A DNA stretch of 64,000 nucleotides from Achatina immaculata (GCA_009760885.1 CM019693.1:47250751-47314750), one strand, 5' to 3'. Counted from the stretch's first letter, positions 19,585 to 31,917 are shown. The notes: generated by a model from the sequence alone, not told the origin. Translations and numbers: made by a program.

Positions 19585-19800
19585 ATCCAGCTACGAGACT
19601 GAATACATCACTTCATGTGAATCCAGCCACGAGACTGAATACATCACTTCATGTGAATCCAGCCACGAGACTGAATACATCACTTCATGTGAATCCAGCC
19701 ACGAGACTGAATACATCACTTCATGTGAATCCAGCCACGAGACTGAATACATCACCTCATGTGATTCCAGCCATGAGACTGAATACATCACCTCATGTGT
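19585..19800. repeat. 36-bp minisatellite
   Basis: Six units of AATCCAGCCACGAGACTGAA + TACATCACTTCATGTG. The period is a multiple of 3, so ORFs on both strands are artefacts. Intergenic, downstream of GLOD4. Confidence 0.92.
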
Positions 19801-20069
19801 TATAATCTTTATTGTTTGGTTGTGGTTATGAAATATTTTCTTTTCATAGAATCTTCCTAACCATGGTAGAACAGTTTTAATATCTTTTTATGTCTGTTGC
19901 ATTTTTGGTTGATTTCATGAAGATATTTTAATCATAGGTTGCCATTTCCTACAGTGATGTCACAGATTTTTAAAACAAATTTTTTTTAACTTACTCCATT
20001 TATATTTACTTTATAAAGCACTTATGTCAGCTCTTCAAATAAAATAATTTGCCAAAGAACTGGTACCAC

Positions 20070-20315
20070 AATCAACTGACCCACCATCTTTATCTCATTG
20101 TATCATTCACCAGTGAATTCACCCTCTTTATCTCATTGTATCATTCACCAGTGAATTCACCCTCTTTATCTCATTGTATCATTCACCAGTGAATTCACCC
20201 TCTTTATCTCATTGTATCATTTCACCAGTAAATTCACCCTCTTTATCTCATTGTATCATTTCACTAGTGAATTCACCCTCTTTATCTCATTGTATCACTT
20301 GCCAGTGAATTTCTC
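20070..20315. repeat. 38-bp minisatellite
   Basis: Six units of ATTCACCCTCTTTATCTCAT + TGTATCATTCACCAGTGA. Confidence 0.92.
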
Positions 20316-20454
20316 ATGAAATTGATTCCAGGCATGAGAACAAATTTTTCAGAATTGTCTGTCCTATAAAGATGTAAAAGACTTGGTCAGAATGAAGCTA
20401 AGGAATAAAATATAGGGTTACCAACAGATTCTGAGCAAGACCCAGAGTGTCATC

Positions 20455-22815
20455 AGAGTGCAGGCTTACATCTGTAGCATGATCTCATACATTAATTATC
20501 AACAAGTATAAGAGGCTTACATCTGTAGCATGATCTTCTTCTTCTTCATTCGCTTCTACCACCAAGATCGCCCCGTGATCCTACTGAATTTACTCCTGTG
20601 ATTCTCGCGATAGTCTCATTTAGGATGGAGGCTTAGAGCATCGTGGGGCTTGGACCTATATTCTCGGCAGGTCACAGAAGCGGCATTGTGTGACACTGTG
20701 GTTTTTGTTGCACCAATTTAGTCTAGAGTTGGACTTTCTCACTAGAAAACCTTGATGTGGTTTGAATATGAATATATCCCATCCGGATGAGAGGTGGTTG
20801 CCCATCCAGCTTAGAGTTTGACTTTCTCACTGGAAAACCTCAACATGTTTTGGATATCAGTATATCCCCGCCAGGTGAAAGGTGGCGGCCCATCCAGCCC
20901 AGAGTTGGACTTTCTCGCTGGAAAACCTCAGCGTGATTAGGATACGCATACATCCCCGTTGGGTGAGAGGTGGTTGCTGTCTAGACTGCACTGGTCCAGT
21001 GTCTCCAACTTCAGCATTTTGTGGTCATGGCCACTACTCTTCCTAGTTGTGACCAGGACAGAGCCTTTGTCGAGGAGGACGAATCCTCTCCACTAGTAAG
21101 TTTCGCCCCTGGGTTAAGCAGTTTTAGGCGTATTATCCCAGTATGGGTGTATATAGGACGTGACCAACCTCTAGAGCGGAGGTACCATGATATGCGTAGC
21201 CATCAAGTTTCACCCCTGGGTTAAGCTGGTTTAGGCATATTTCACCAGTATGGGTGTATATAGAACGTGGTCAGCCTCTAGAGCAGAGGTGCCATGGTAT
21301 GAGTAGCCCTCACCACAAGTCTACTGGCCATACCGATTAGCTTCACTTAATCCTTTCTATCACCTTTCCCACATTGGCGCCGCACAGCAACCCTAATCAC
21401 ATTTTTCTTCATTGGCTAGGAGGAATTTCGCTCCACGCATGGCAGCCAAAGAACTCACCAGCAGAGTCTTAGGTTAACCCCTGGATTAAGCCGGTTTAGG
21501 CATTGAGCCAGTTTAGGACGTGGCCGGCCTCTAGAACAGAGGTGCTGTGATATGAGTAGCCCTGACCACGAGACTACTGGCTACTTCACTTAATCCTTTC
21601 TATCACAATTTCCACAGTGGCGACACGCGGCAACCCTAATCTCATTTTTCTTCATTTGCTGGGAGGAGTTTCACCCCACACACAGCAGCTGAAGAATCTT
21701 ACCAGCAACGGGTTTGAAATCAGAGTTTTCCTTCTCCTAGATGAGCTGACAACCAAGACTAACGGGTCTCATCTATCCACAATGTCTGGTTTTCAGGTGC
21801 CAGATATTCACCTTTCCCTCCTTCTGTCAGTTTAAATAGTTCCGCCATGAGAAGGCCAGGAGCTATACTTGGACTGTCAGAGGCTATTTGAGATACATGC
21901 CTTGGAGGCATTTAATTGGAGTGGAGAGCGTATTTCACCCCCCCCCGGCTATCAGTCCTTAGAACCTGTAGCATGATCTCATACATTAATTATCAAATAT
22001 AAGAAGCTTACATCTGTAGCATGACCTCGTACATTAATTATCAACAAGTATAGATGCTTACATCTGTAACATGATCTCAAACATTAATGATCAACAAGTA
22101 AGAGAGGCTTACATCTGTTACATAATCTCAGACTTTAATGACTAAGAAGTATAAGAGGCTTACATCTGTAGTATGACCTCATAAATTAATGACCAACAAG
22201 TATAAGAGATTTACATCTGTAGTATGACCTCATAAATTAATGACCAACAAGTATAAGAGGCTTACATCTGTAGGATGACCTCATACATTAATTATCAACA
22301 AGTGTAAGAGCCTTACATCTGTAGCATGATCTCAGATTTTAATGATCAATAAGCATAAGAGGCTTACATCTGTAGCATGACCTCAGATTTTAATGATCAA
22401 TAAGCATAAGAGACTTACATCTGTAGCATGACCTCATACATTAATTATCAACATAGAGGCTTACATCTGTAGCATGACCTCATACATTAATGACTAACAA
22501 GTATAAGATGCTTACATCTGTAGTATTACCTCGTACATTAATTATCAACAAGTGTAAGAGGTTTACATCTGTAGCATTACCTCATACATTAATGACCAAC
22601 AAGTATAGGGGCTTACATCTGTAGCATGACCTCGTACATTAATGACCAACAAGTATAAGAGGCTTACATCTGTAGCATGACCTCGTACATTAATGACCAA
22701 CAAGTATAAGAGGCTTACATCTGTAGCATGACCTCGTACATTAATGACCAACAGGTATAAGGGGCTTACATCTGTAGCATGACCTTGTACATTAATGACC
22801 AACAAGTCTAAGAGC
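20455..22815. repeat. 51-bp minisatellite, split by a retroposon
   Basis: Unit of about 51 bp, TTACATCTGTAGCATGACCT + CATACATTAATGACCAACAA + GTATAAGAGGC. About seventeen units lie at 21966-22815, and one and a half lie before the retroposon at 20537. The array was interrupted by retroposon copy A, which has a 14-bp target duplication within a unit. Confidence 0.9.
20537..21965 (-). mobile_element. GAA-tailed non-coding retroposon, copy A (full length)
   Basis: 1429 bp on the minus strand, flanked by the 14-bp duplication CTGTAGCATGATCT (20523-20536, 21966-21979). On its own strand it begins GTTCTAAGGACTGATAGCCG and ends in (GAA)n. The interior contains two sets of subrepeats: units of about 120 bp around CTCTAGAGGxCGGxCACGTCC with CATACTGGTGAAATATGCC, and units of about 80 bp around CACCTCTCACCCGGCGGGGA with GGTTTTCCGGTGAGAAAG. 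No long ORF and no RNA polymerase III boxes were recognised. Copies B (29481) and C (38850) share the structure. It must use another element's RT; which one is unknown. Confidence 0.82.
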
Positions 22816-23365
22816 CAGGCAGAAAAATGTAAATAAAAAAAGCTCTTTGAACATGCTAAATGTGAGACTTAGTCAGCAGGGAAGAGCTTGAGATTAATCT
22901 AAAATTTTATCTTAGTCCTTATAATGATGTCCTCTGTCTAGTCCCTGAATCCAGCTTTGGTTTTTTATGTTTATATGGGCAGGACATATTTTCTGTAAAA
23001 ACTGGCATATAATACACTTTTTGTCAGTTTATAACATACTGTCAGAGAGAGCTTGGCAAAGATATATGGTTCAGTTCCATATTACAAAAGAGATAGAGGA
23101 AAATAGCTGTATGGTTCAGTTCCATATTACAGAAGAGATGATAAAGGAAATAGCTATACAGTTCAGTTCCATATTACAAAAAAGATAGAGGAAAATAGCT
23201 GTTAGAGATAACAAGAAAAATGAAAATAATGATAAATGTCAGTTCATTATTTTGTCAAAATACCATCATCAAGGATATTAAAGAAGACAAAACAACAGAT
23301 AAATACACATTTTAAAAATTACCCAAGTTCTAGTATGTATGAAAATCAGGCACGCACAAAGGAGA
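22816..23365. other. Intergenic sequence without recognised genes
   Basis: AT-rich. It holds three copies of a GTTCAGTTCCATATTAC motif at 23060-23175. Nothing else was recognised. Confidence 0.5.
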
Positions 23366-24270
23366 GTCAATCAATCAGTCATTTGCATGTCCCTTTTGGA
23401 ACTTTGCCTCCCTAACAGCTCTCCTGTAGCACTCTTGGTTGTAAGCAAGGTGCCCTGCTACTGATGCACCCATTTGCAGATCATCAACGATGTCTTGCAG
23501 CCATCTTCGTCTTGGTCTTCCTCTCTTTCTTTTTCCCATTATGTACCTTTCCAAGACGGTCTTCTCTAGATTATCAGGACGTTTAATATGTCCAAAATAT
23601 TTAAGTTTTCTCTGTTTAATCCTCTTTACTAGCCAGTCTTCTTCAATATTAAGTTCTTGTAGTGTGGATATATTTGTTCTTTTTTGTGTCCATGATATTT
23701 GAAGAACTCTTCTGTAGCATTTACATTCAAAGGCATTTATGTGTTTCTCAGCTGTTTTGTTAAGTGTCCAGGTCTCACAGGCATATGTTGCGATGGGAAA
23801 GATGCATGCCCTTAAAAATCTTATTTTTGTAGTTCTGTCTTTTCCTCTCCACAGCTTCTTTAGTTGTTTTATTTTTTGAAGACCGATAGATGTCCTTCTT
23901 CTAATTTCCCTCATTGTATCTCTGTTATTAGTTAGTAATGATTCAGGATATTCAAAACTCTCCATCTCTTCCAATTTTTCCTCATTGATATATATTTCAG
24001 CTGGGTCATTTGTTTTGTCATTTGTCATCAGTTTAGTTTTCTTTGCATTAATACATTGGTTTTGCTCTTCACTGTTCTTACAGACTGACCTAATTAGTTT
24101 TTCCATTCCTTTTTGTGTTGTGGATAGTTATACTGTGTCATCAGCATATCTCATTTCTGGTATTTCATAACCTCCAATTGTTGCCTCCATTGTAATATTC
24201 TTTGTTGATCTTCTCTAACATTCCTCATTATATTTTCAGTATACAAATTAAATAAATACAGCGATAGTAT
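23366..24270 (-). mobile_element. RTE-3 LINE relic, 3' third
   Basis: Minus-strand relic that starts near RT motif B (LSLYLFNLYTENIM), shows the YADD region with a stop near 24140, and then a 243-codon open stretch. It is the closest relative here of the copy at 4712-7312 and truncates at nearly the same point. The tail is CAATCAATCAG on the plus strand, a short tetranucleotide-like repeat. Confidence 0.83.
23375..24106 (-). pseudogene. RTE-3 reverse transcriptase C-terminal region
   Basis: 243 residues without stops: MEKLIRSVCKNSEEQNQC, NAKKTKLMTNDKTN, FPIATYACETWTLNKTAEKH, NAFECKCYRRVLQISWT, KRGRPRRRWLQDIVDDL. These are the thumb and C-terminal motifs of RTE/BovB-like enzymes. The catalytic part lies upstream and is broken. 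Confidence 0.82.
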
Positions 24271-24669
24271 GTGTATTCGAGTGTTTGCTTTCTAGTAGGA
24301 TGCCACAAAGCTAAGTATTTCATTTTCTTTTAGTTATATGTTATGTTGTGTTTGTGTATGTAATCCTTGAGAAAGCTCATGCCGAAATAATGGATGTTGT
24401 ATGTTTTTTATTTAATCATTCTCATCTTAATCTCATACTTTCTGCTATTTGTTTTGTCCTCACTCCCTGTGCTGCCGTGTAAAACCACCATCAACCTCTA
24501 CTTACATTTAACACTATAACCAGTTTTGCTGCAGTCACTGTCCCCTTTTTATCTGTCACAGTACTCTGCAGCCCTGACAGACCCCTTGTTTTATGTCAGA
24601 CCAAGTTGTTTCACCATTTATTCTTAGTGCTGTTGGCCTAGATCTTACCTTATTATATCCTTCCCGTGT
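24271..24669. other. Unclassified relic region
   Basis: Contains TTGAGAAAGCTCATGCCGAA, which resembles the AAGGCTCACGCCGAAACG motif of the PLE ends in this window, so it may be a diverged PLE remnant. No gene was recognised. Confidence 0.35.
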
Positions 24670-27140
24670 CGTTAAACGTCACATAGGACTCGCAAGGTAG
24701 TCCAACAATTTTTTTCTATTTTCAGCAAGCTTTTCTACCTCATCAAGGGATTTTATGCCTATTAATTTGGCCTCTCTTAATAATGTCCTCTTTAGAGTTT
24801 CACGTGGTCTGCCTCTTTTTCTTCTGCCTGTTGTGTTCCACTTGATAGCTTGTTTTGGGATTCTCTGATCGTTTCTTCTCATCACATGACCAACATATGT
24901 CTATCTCCTTTTCCTGATCACTCATGAGACTGGTTGTTGTTCAGTCATCTGTCTTATCTCTGCATTGTTCTTGAATTTGTTCCACATGATGCTGAGTATT
25001 TTCCATAGGCATTTGTTTTCAAAAGAGTCTAATTTCTTGTCTATTTCTTTAGTTGTTTTCCAGCTTTCGCATGCATAAATGAGGGTGGATATTACAATTG
25101 AATTGAATAGTCTTATCTTGGTTTTTGTGCTTATAACTTTTGGTTGCCATATGTTCTCAAGACTCGTGAAGATCGGTGCTCCTTTTGGAATTCTAATTCT
25201 AACTTCCTTTCTGGTGTCACCATCCTGGTCTATGTAGCTGCTAAGGTATGCAAACTGATTGACTTCTTCAATATCTGTCCCTTCTACGTGTATTTTCCCA
25301 TTCTGATTAATGGGAAGTTTCATTATTTTTGTTTTGTCTTTGTTTATTTCAAATCCTATTATGCTAGCCAGTGAAGACAGGATATCTGTTTTTTCTTGCA
25401 TGAAATTCACATTGTTACTGATAAGAGTTATGTCATCAGCAAAATCAAGATCTTCTAGTTGGGTCCCATGTACCCAATCAATACCTGTGTTACTTGTGCT
25501 GCATTTTTTCATTATGAAGCATATTGGAATTCCAAAAAGCAAAGCAGACAGTATACGTCCTTATTTGATGTCTGTTTCAATCTGGAACCATTCACACATT
25601 CCTTCTTCTGTTTTGACTGTACTGCACAAACATATCCATTGTAGAGGTCCTTAATGATGTTGACAGTTTTAGATGGTATTCCATGTAGACTTAAAATTCT
25701 CTACATTGAATCTCTGTGTATGCTATCAAATGGCTTTTTTAAAGTCTATGAAGTTCAGGATTAATGGTTTCTGCTTTTCAATATGTTCTTCAAGTATTAT
25801 TCTTAGAGTAAGGATCTGGTCGAGACAGCTTCTCCCTTTTCGAAATCCTGCTTGTTCTTCTCTCATTGCAGTATCCACTATATCTTTAAGTCTATTCAAA
25901 ATGACCTTGCAAAATACTTTTGACACAACTGATATTAAGGTTAGTCCTCTCCAGTTGGTACAGTCACTAAGATTGCCTTTTTTTGGTATTTTAACAATGA
26001 TTCCTTTCTTCCAATTAGAAGGGACCTTCTCTTCTTTCCAAATCTTGTTAAACATTTCAGCTGTTATTTCATTTCACCTGCAGCTTTGTTGTTAGCCATT
26101 AAATTCACTGCTGTTTCAATTTCATGCAATGTAATTTCATCTAGGTTGACATTTAGTTGTTTCAAGTGGTTTCAAGGTTTATCAGTTCTTTTGGGTGTGG
26201 TCAATTAAGTAATTTTTGGAAGTGTTTAGCCCATCTTTGCTTTTGGTCTTTACTTGATGTTAATAGGGTTTCAGTTTTGCTAAGGATTGGTCTTTCTTTA
26301 GATGTTAGCCTCTTTTGTATGTTATATTGGTCTTTCTTTAGATGTTAGCCTCTTTTGTATGATATATAAAGTTTTGCTGTCTCCTGTTTTTGCTGCTTTC
26401 TCTGCTTCTTTCGCCATATTGTCTATGTATTCTCTTTTATCCCTTCTAGCTGAACTTTTTACTTTCTTGTCTCTTTCTTTGTATGTTGCTTTTCCAAGAT
26501 CTGTCTTTACATTCAACATGTCTAATTTGGCTACTCGTCTTTCATGTATGTACTTCCATGTGCTTTCTGATAGCCATGCTTTTCTATTTGGTTTTTTTCA
26601 GTCCAGCACTTGCTTTTGCTGCTTTGATTATGGCTGTGCTGTAAGAATTCCATAATTCATCTATACCTATCTCCTCTACTTCACTGAGTGTTGTGGAATG
26701 ATTGGCAAGTTCCTGATTGAAATTACTGTTAGTATTCTCTTCTTGTAAGCTGTGGTTGTTTATCTTTCCGTGTATTGATTTCTTGTGTTCGCATTTCAGT
26801 TTTAGTTTTATTTTCCCTACACACATCACTGTTAACATCTGCACCCTCTATATGCCCTTATATCAGAGATGTTCTGTATTGCTTTCTAAAACAAAAATGA
26901 TCTTTTTGGTTTCTAGTTCTATCATCTGGAGATATCCACGTTGTTTTATGTATCTCGTTGTGTGGAAATATTGTGCCTCCAATGACCATGCCCTCTGTTA
27001 GACATATTTCAGTTAATCTTTCTCCGTTCTGATCTACTGTGTCAGTTCCTTCTTTCCCCATTACTTTTTCAACGTCAGTGTTTTCTTTCCCTACCGTAGC
27101 GGTGAAGTCCCCCATAGCAAGTAGGATGACATGTTTAGGG
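24670..27140 (-). mobile_element. RTE-5 LINE relic, nearly whole coding region
   Basis: On the minus strand from 27140: endonuclease pieces (LLAMGDFTATVGKEN, GGTIFPHNEIHKTTW), a linker, RT fingers (VKIPKKGNLSDCTNWRGLTL), EEQAGFRKGRSCLDQ, FIDFKKAFDS, LDFADDITLISNN, an RTE thumb (IYACESWKTTKE), and the C-terminus (RRKRGRPRETLKRTLLREA). There are many stops and frameshifts. It is related to RTE-1 but clearly older. It interrupts or abuts RTE-4 at about 27140. Confidence 0.85.
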
Positions 27141-28064
27141 TCTAGATACAGCTGTGATGTTAATTGTGTCAAATGTTGGAAATCCCATTTTTTTCCATTA
27201 TTTCTCGTTTCTGGTGTTGTACACAATCAAATTCTTTTGAATAGTTTATAAAAGATAGATACAGACTCACATTAAATTCTCTGCATTTCTCTATTATTAG
27301 AGAATCTTATGTTGAAAATATGATCTCTTGTTCCTCTTTCCTGTCTAAATCCAGCTTGGATCATATTGATTTCTCCTTCTCTTTTCTTTTCAAGTCTACC
27401 CATTATGATTTTTAACAGAATTTTACTGGCACGACTAATCATGGCAACAGTTCTCTCTCTCTCTGAACCTTAGCACATGGGGCTTCCGCAAGGTTTTCCA
27501 CAAATGCCTGTCCCTTGCTTTTTTTTCCGCTCTTGCCCAGGTGAGCTCTCTATTACTCAACATCTTTTCTGTTGTTCTTCTCCATGTCTCTTTTGGTCTA
27601 CCCTTACTTCTGTTCCCATGTGGTGTCCATCTTAGTTCTGTTTTTGGTAGTGAGTTGTCAGTCATTCGGAGCACATGTCCCAACCAACAGTTTTATAGTT
27701 TGTGGATAATTTCAGGTTACCCTTTTTCGACATTGGTATGAATACAGTTCCTTTCTGTTCTTTTTGCCAAATACTTGAATGCCATATCTTTTTACATAGT
27801 GCATGATATATTGTACCACATTCTTTTCCTCCTGCGTTAATGAGTTCAGCTGTTATCACATCTCGGTGATTTAACATTTTTCAGACTCTTTATTGCCCAT
27901 AAAACTTCTTCAGTTGTTGATTCGTGTTCTTTCTTCTCCAATAATAATTTACACTGTTGATTTCCACCTTCACAGTCAGTTGTTTCATACATTCCTCTGC
28001 AATATTCCTTCCATCTTTCTAGAATTTCCTCTGTCTCTGTCAGTGTCTTCCCCCATCTAGTCAC
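27141..28064 (-). mobile_element. RTE-4 LINE relic, split by an RTE-1 fragment
   Basis: The minus strand has a linker region (ETEEILERWKEYCRGMYE), RT fingers (PMSKKGNLKLSTNYK, cut at 27690), then beyond the insertion MISRASKILLKIIMGRLEKK, INMIQAGFRQERGTRDH and a decayed motif A. It is an older element that received the RTE-1 fragment at 27453-27685. Confidence 0.78.
27453..27685 (-). mobile_element. RTE-1 3' fragment (233 bp) with target duplication
   Basis: The last 76 codons of the RTE-1 ORF (GHVLRMTDNSLPKTELRWTP ... KETWRRTTEKMLSNR) and a (CT)n tail, flanked by AACAGTT at 27446-27452 and 27686-27692. A clean 5'-truncated insertion into RTE-4. Confidence 0.87.
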
Positions 28065-28099
28065 AAATTATATTTTGTTTAGGTGTAACACTTCTTGTG

Positions 28100-28400
28100 T
28101 CTTCATTTCTTTAAACAAAAATGTGGCTTTTTACATGGACAAATTAACATCAAAAGCATTATTAGATTATAACCCAGTAAATGATAGAATCCTCACTATC
28201 AGACTTAAAGGCACCCCTAGAAATGTAATAATTATCCAGATATATGCACCTACATCAGCAGCAGAAGAAGAGGAAGAAGAATAGTTTTATAACACACTGC
28301 AAACGACGATAGACGTTATATGAAGAAATGATACTGTATTAATAATGGGTGATTTTAATGCAAAGATCGGTACAGAAAGAGCATATAAAAACCTTTTATC
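28100..28400 (+). mobile_element. RTE endonuclease-domain fragment
   Basis: The plus strand reads LKGTPRNVIIIQIYAPTSAA, a stop, then VLIMGDFNAKIGTERAYKN: two hallmark motifs (YAPT, GDFNAK) of the AP-like endonuclease of RTE elements. It is cut off before the catalytic SDH box. Confidence 0.72.
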
Positions 28401-28659
28401 ACCCATGGAACAGGTGAGAAGATATAGGGGGGAAAAGAGAAAAAAAAATATGAAAAGGAATATAAATCAGAGCATAGTTACTCAATCAAAAGAAAGAGTT
28501 ATTCAGAGAAAGCAGAACTGACCTTAGTGAATAGAACTAGCCTCAAAGATAAGGGTCTGTTCATTGGAAGAACAAGAGCTGATAGCAGCAAATGAAGTGT
28601 GCTCTCACAGAGCAATTTGTGCACCTTGCAGAAAATGCATCTTGTTTCAGTCAGTTTTG

Positions 28660-28925
28660 GTTGAGTGATACATGACAGAGAAACTACACAGCTCGTTGTA
28701 AACATCAGTCAAACATGACAGAGAAACTACACAGCTCGTTGTAAACATCAGTCAAACATGACAGAGAAACTACACAGCTCGTAAACATCAGTCAAACATG
28801 ACAGAGAAACTACACCGCTTGTAAACGTCAGTCAGACATGACAGAGAAACTACACAGCTTGTAAACGTCAGTCAGACATGACAGAGAAACTACACAGCTC
28901 ATTATAAACGTCAGTCAAACAGTAT
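28660..28925. repeat. 38-43 bp minisatellite
   Basis: Six units of CATGACAGAGAAACTACACA + GCTCGTTGTAAACATCAGTC, shortening in later units. It lies directly 5' of the DUF4817-type transposase relic and may derive from that element's end. Confidence 0.88.
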
Positions 28926-28943
28926 TATTTTTTTTAATATGAT

Positions 28944-29466
28944 GTGATGTCACTCAAAAATTACATGGCACTAACAACTGAGCAGAAAACTCAAGTTGTG
29001 GAATGGTTTCTGCAAATAAATTTCATTGTCACAGTCCAGTGCAGGTTCAAAAACAAGTACAAGTGCAAAGAAGCGCCATCAAGGAATACGGTGAATATGT
29101 TGGTAAAGCGGTTTCACAAGAGTGGGAATGTAAGGGGCAAGAAAAGAAGTGGGAGCAAGCTACGGGTTCACATAGCCAAGACTTGAGGAAATTGTGCGAG
29201 TGTGGTCTCATCTCCTACCTGGAAATTTGTGTGACGGTCAGCTGTAGAAAATGGGGCATCGACTTTGACAGCATGGCACATACTTCAAACCAGTCTATAC
29301 AAGATCCATGTCTTCCAGTCTCTGACAACTATGTGCTGAGAAAAGCAGACAAGGTTTTTGGTGGAATTCGGAAATCACTTGCAGCAGAACCCTCACTTGG
29401 TTCAGTGCTTTCACCTTAAGGGGAACAGTGACAGGCAAAACATGCATTTCTAGGCCAGTCAACATC
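28944..29466 (+). pseudogene. DUF4817-type transposase, N-terminal part
   Basis: The frame from 28944 gives ALTTEQKTQVVEWFLQ, CKEAPSRNTVNMLVKRF and GNVRGKKRSGSK, a helix-turn-helix DNA-binding domain of the DUF4817 kind. A shifted frame continues with RSAVENGAST and LYKIHVFQSLT. At least two frameshifts are present. Confidence 0.78.
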
Positions 29467-29480
29467 AACATAACATTCAC

Positions 29481-30777
29481 GCTGTTGGCGAGATCTTCAG
29501 CTGCCGTGCGTGGAGCGGTGCTCTTCCCGGCCAATGAAGAAATTTGCAAATGAGGTTGCCGCGCAGCACCACTGCGGAAAAGGTGGTTGAAAGGATAAAT
29601 CGAAGCAAACAGTCAAATCACGGCACCTCTGGTCTGGAGGTCGGCCACGTCCTGAGTGCAGTCATATCGGGTGAAATGCATGAACCGGCTTGTCTCACTG
29701 CTGGCTTGACTCTTCAAATGCCGCGCGTGGAGTGAAGCTCCTCCCGGTTAAAGAAGTAAATGCGGAAATAAAGGTTGCTGTGCGGCGCCGATGGGAAAAG
29801 GTGGTGGAAAGTGAAGTTTAACCTGGTATGTCCAGTAGTATCGCTACGACAGCTATACCACGGCGCCTCTGCTCTAGAGGCCGCCTACGTCCGAAATACA
29901 CCTACACTGGTGAAATATGCCTAAACCGGCACACACCAGGGGTGGAACTCGATGGCTAGACATGTCATGCCACCTCCGCTCTAGAGGTCGGTAACGCCTG
30001 ATAAACACCCATACTGGTGAATTTTGCCTAAACCGGCTCATACCAGGGGTGAATCTTGAAGGCTATGAATGTCACAGTACCTCTGCCCTAGAGGTCGGTC
30101 CCGTCCCAAACACGCCCATACTGGGAAATGCCTAAACCGGCTCAACCGAGGGGTAGAAGTCACTAGTGGCGAGGATTCGTCCTCCTGGACAAAAGCTCCA
30201 TCCTGGTCACAACTAGGAAGGGTAGCGGCCACGACCACAAAATGCTGAAGTCGGAGACACTGGACCAGGGAAGTCTAGATAGGCAACCACCTCTCACCCG
30301 GCGGGGATGTCTGCGTATCCTAATCACGCTGAGGTTTTCCGGTGAGAAAGTCCAACCCTGGACTGGATGGGCAACCACCTCTCACCCGGCGGTGATACAC
30401 GGGTATCTCAAAACACGTCGAGGTTTTCCGGTGAGAAAGTCCAACTCTGGCCTGGGTGGGCTAACGCCTCTCACCCAGCGGGGATGCACTGATATTCCAA
30501 ACACGTCGAGGTCTTCCGGTGAGAAAGTCCAACCCTAAACCAAACTGGTGCAATGAAAACCACGGTGTCACGCAATCCCGCTTCCGAGACCCACCAAGAA
30601 TACAGGCTAAAGCACTGTGATACTCTGAACCCCTTGTGGTCCTTTCGTGGAACTCGTGTGGTCTATTTTGGCCCACACAGGGGACCACGGGACCTAACGA
30701 GGACCACATGCGTGAATTCAGTAGGTTCATAGTGCGGTTTTTGGTGGTAGAAGTGAACGAAGAAGAAGAAGAAGAAG
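29481..30777 (+). mobile_element. GAA-tailed non-coding retroposon, copy B (5'-truncated)
   Basis: 1297 bp flanked by the 14-bp duplication AACATAACATTCAC (29467-29480, 30778-30791). It starts inside the family (GCTGTTGGCGAGATC), so it is 5'-truncated relative to A and C, and it ends GAACGAAGAAGAAGAAGAAG. It has the same two subrepeat sets as copies A and C. The target is a broken transposase gene. Confidence 0.85.
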
Positions 30778-30791
30778 AACATAACATTCAC

Positions 30792-31240
30792 AGATCCACC
30801 CTGCATGCCCGGAATGTCTAGCCGTTGTCCACTGTTTCTCCACAGTGTGTGATTGGGACTTTCATCTTTGATGATTACGTCACTGGAGAGACATGCTATG
30901 ATGCTCGATTCCTTCTTCCTTCCTGATCTGAGATGGAGACAATGTTCTCTTCAAGCGCATTGATTCCAGCAGGCTAGAGCTAGACCGTGCACCACCCCAG
31001 AACTCCTGGAATTCCTCCAGCTCAAATTTCATCAGTGCATAGTGTCCAGTCATTTCCATCAGCAATTCCAAAGCAGATTCTCTTGTCCACCCTGCAGTCC
31101 AGAGTTATATCTGTGTGATTACTTCCCCTGGGGTGAAGGACAAAGTGTTCAGCAGTGCTCCCCAAAATCTGACTGAACAGGAGGAGAGGATCTTGGGCAC
31201 CTGTCACAAGAGGAGAATGCTCACTCATACCGTACAGAAC
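30792..31240 (+). pseudogene. DUF4817-type transposase, DDE part
   Basis: The plus strand, in shifting frames, gives VIGTFIFDDYVTGETCYDA, then FQQARARPCTT (family consensus FQQDGARPHH), and further SPELYLCDYFPWG. The middle catalytic Asp is replaced by Ala (GCT). Stops are frequent. Inactive relic. Confidence 0.72.
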
Positions 31241-31449
31241 TTTGTATTAAATCTCCAGGCAGTTTGAAAATACTAAGGGACTTATGTCGGGCATGTCATC
31301 CACAAAGCTACCCACATGTGAAATTCCAATCCTTGTTTATTACTTTGACACTGTATTAAATAAATAAATTCACTTTTGCCAATGTACTGTTAAATTGAAA
31401 TTGACTGAGACACCATGTACTTTTTATGAGTTATTTTTCACTAGATATG

Positions 31450-31685
31450 TAATCAGAATATTCCTGTCTCCAGATAATGTAGTTAGATTATTCCTGTCTC
31501 CAGATAACGTGATCAGAATGGTTCTGTCTCCATATATGTAATCAAAATATTCCTGTCTCCAGATAATGTGATCAGAATGGTCCTGTCTCCATATATGTAA
31601 TCAAAATATTCCTGTCTCCAGATATGTAATCAGAATGTTCCTGTCTCCAGATACATAATCAGAATGTTCCTCTGGTTGAGTAGAT
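31450..31685. repeat. 30-bp minisatellite
   Basis: Seven or eight imperfect units of CCTGTCTCCAGATAATGTGA + TCAGAATATT. The surrounding 31260-31910 shows no genes. Confidence 0.85.
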
Positions 31686-31917
31686 GGATGTGGGACTGAG
31701 AACTGTGTGTTTAATCTTTTCAACAAATAAATAAAATACCTCCACAGTGTCATATAACTAATATATTAATTTAAGGTGTCAAAAACTAATTTATTATTGT
31801 CATTCAGTCACATATTAAACATAATACTCCCAAAATGTCACAGACTAACGCAGTATTTAAACAGTGTTACAGAACTGATATAATACAGCCGCAGTGTTCA
31901 GTTTAAAAAAAAAAAAG

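Larger units (their letters stand above)
28926..31260 (+). mobile_element. DUF4817-type (Tc1/mariner-like) transposon relic, split by retroposon B
   Basis: Left part 28926-29480 and right part 30792-31260, separated by retroposon B and its 14-bp target duplication. Removing the insert restores a continuous, though frameshifted, transposase homology. The element's terminal repeats were not identified. Confidence 0.75.

Noticed and set aside
31022..31228. Minus-strand ORF of 68 codons as a host exon
   Set aside because: The plus strand of the same region aligns to the DDE part of the DUF4817-type transposase.
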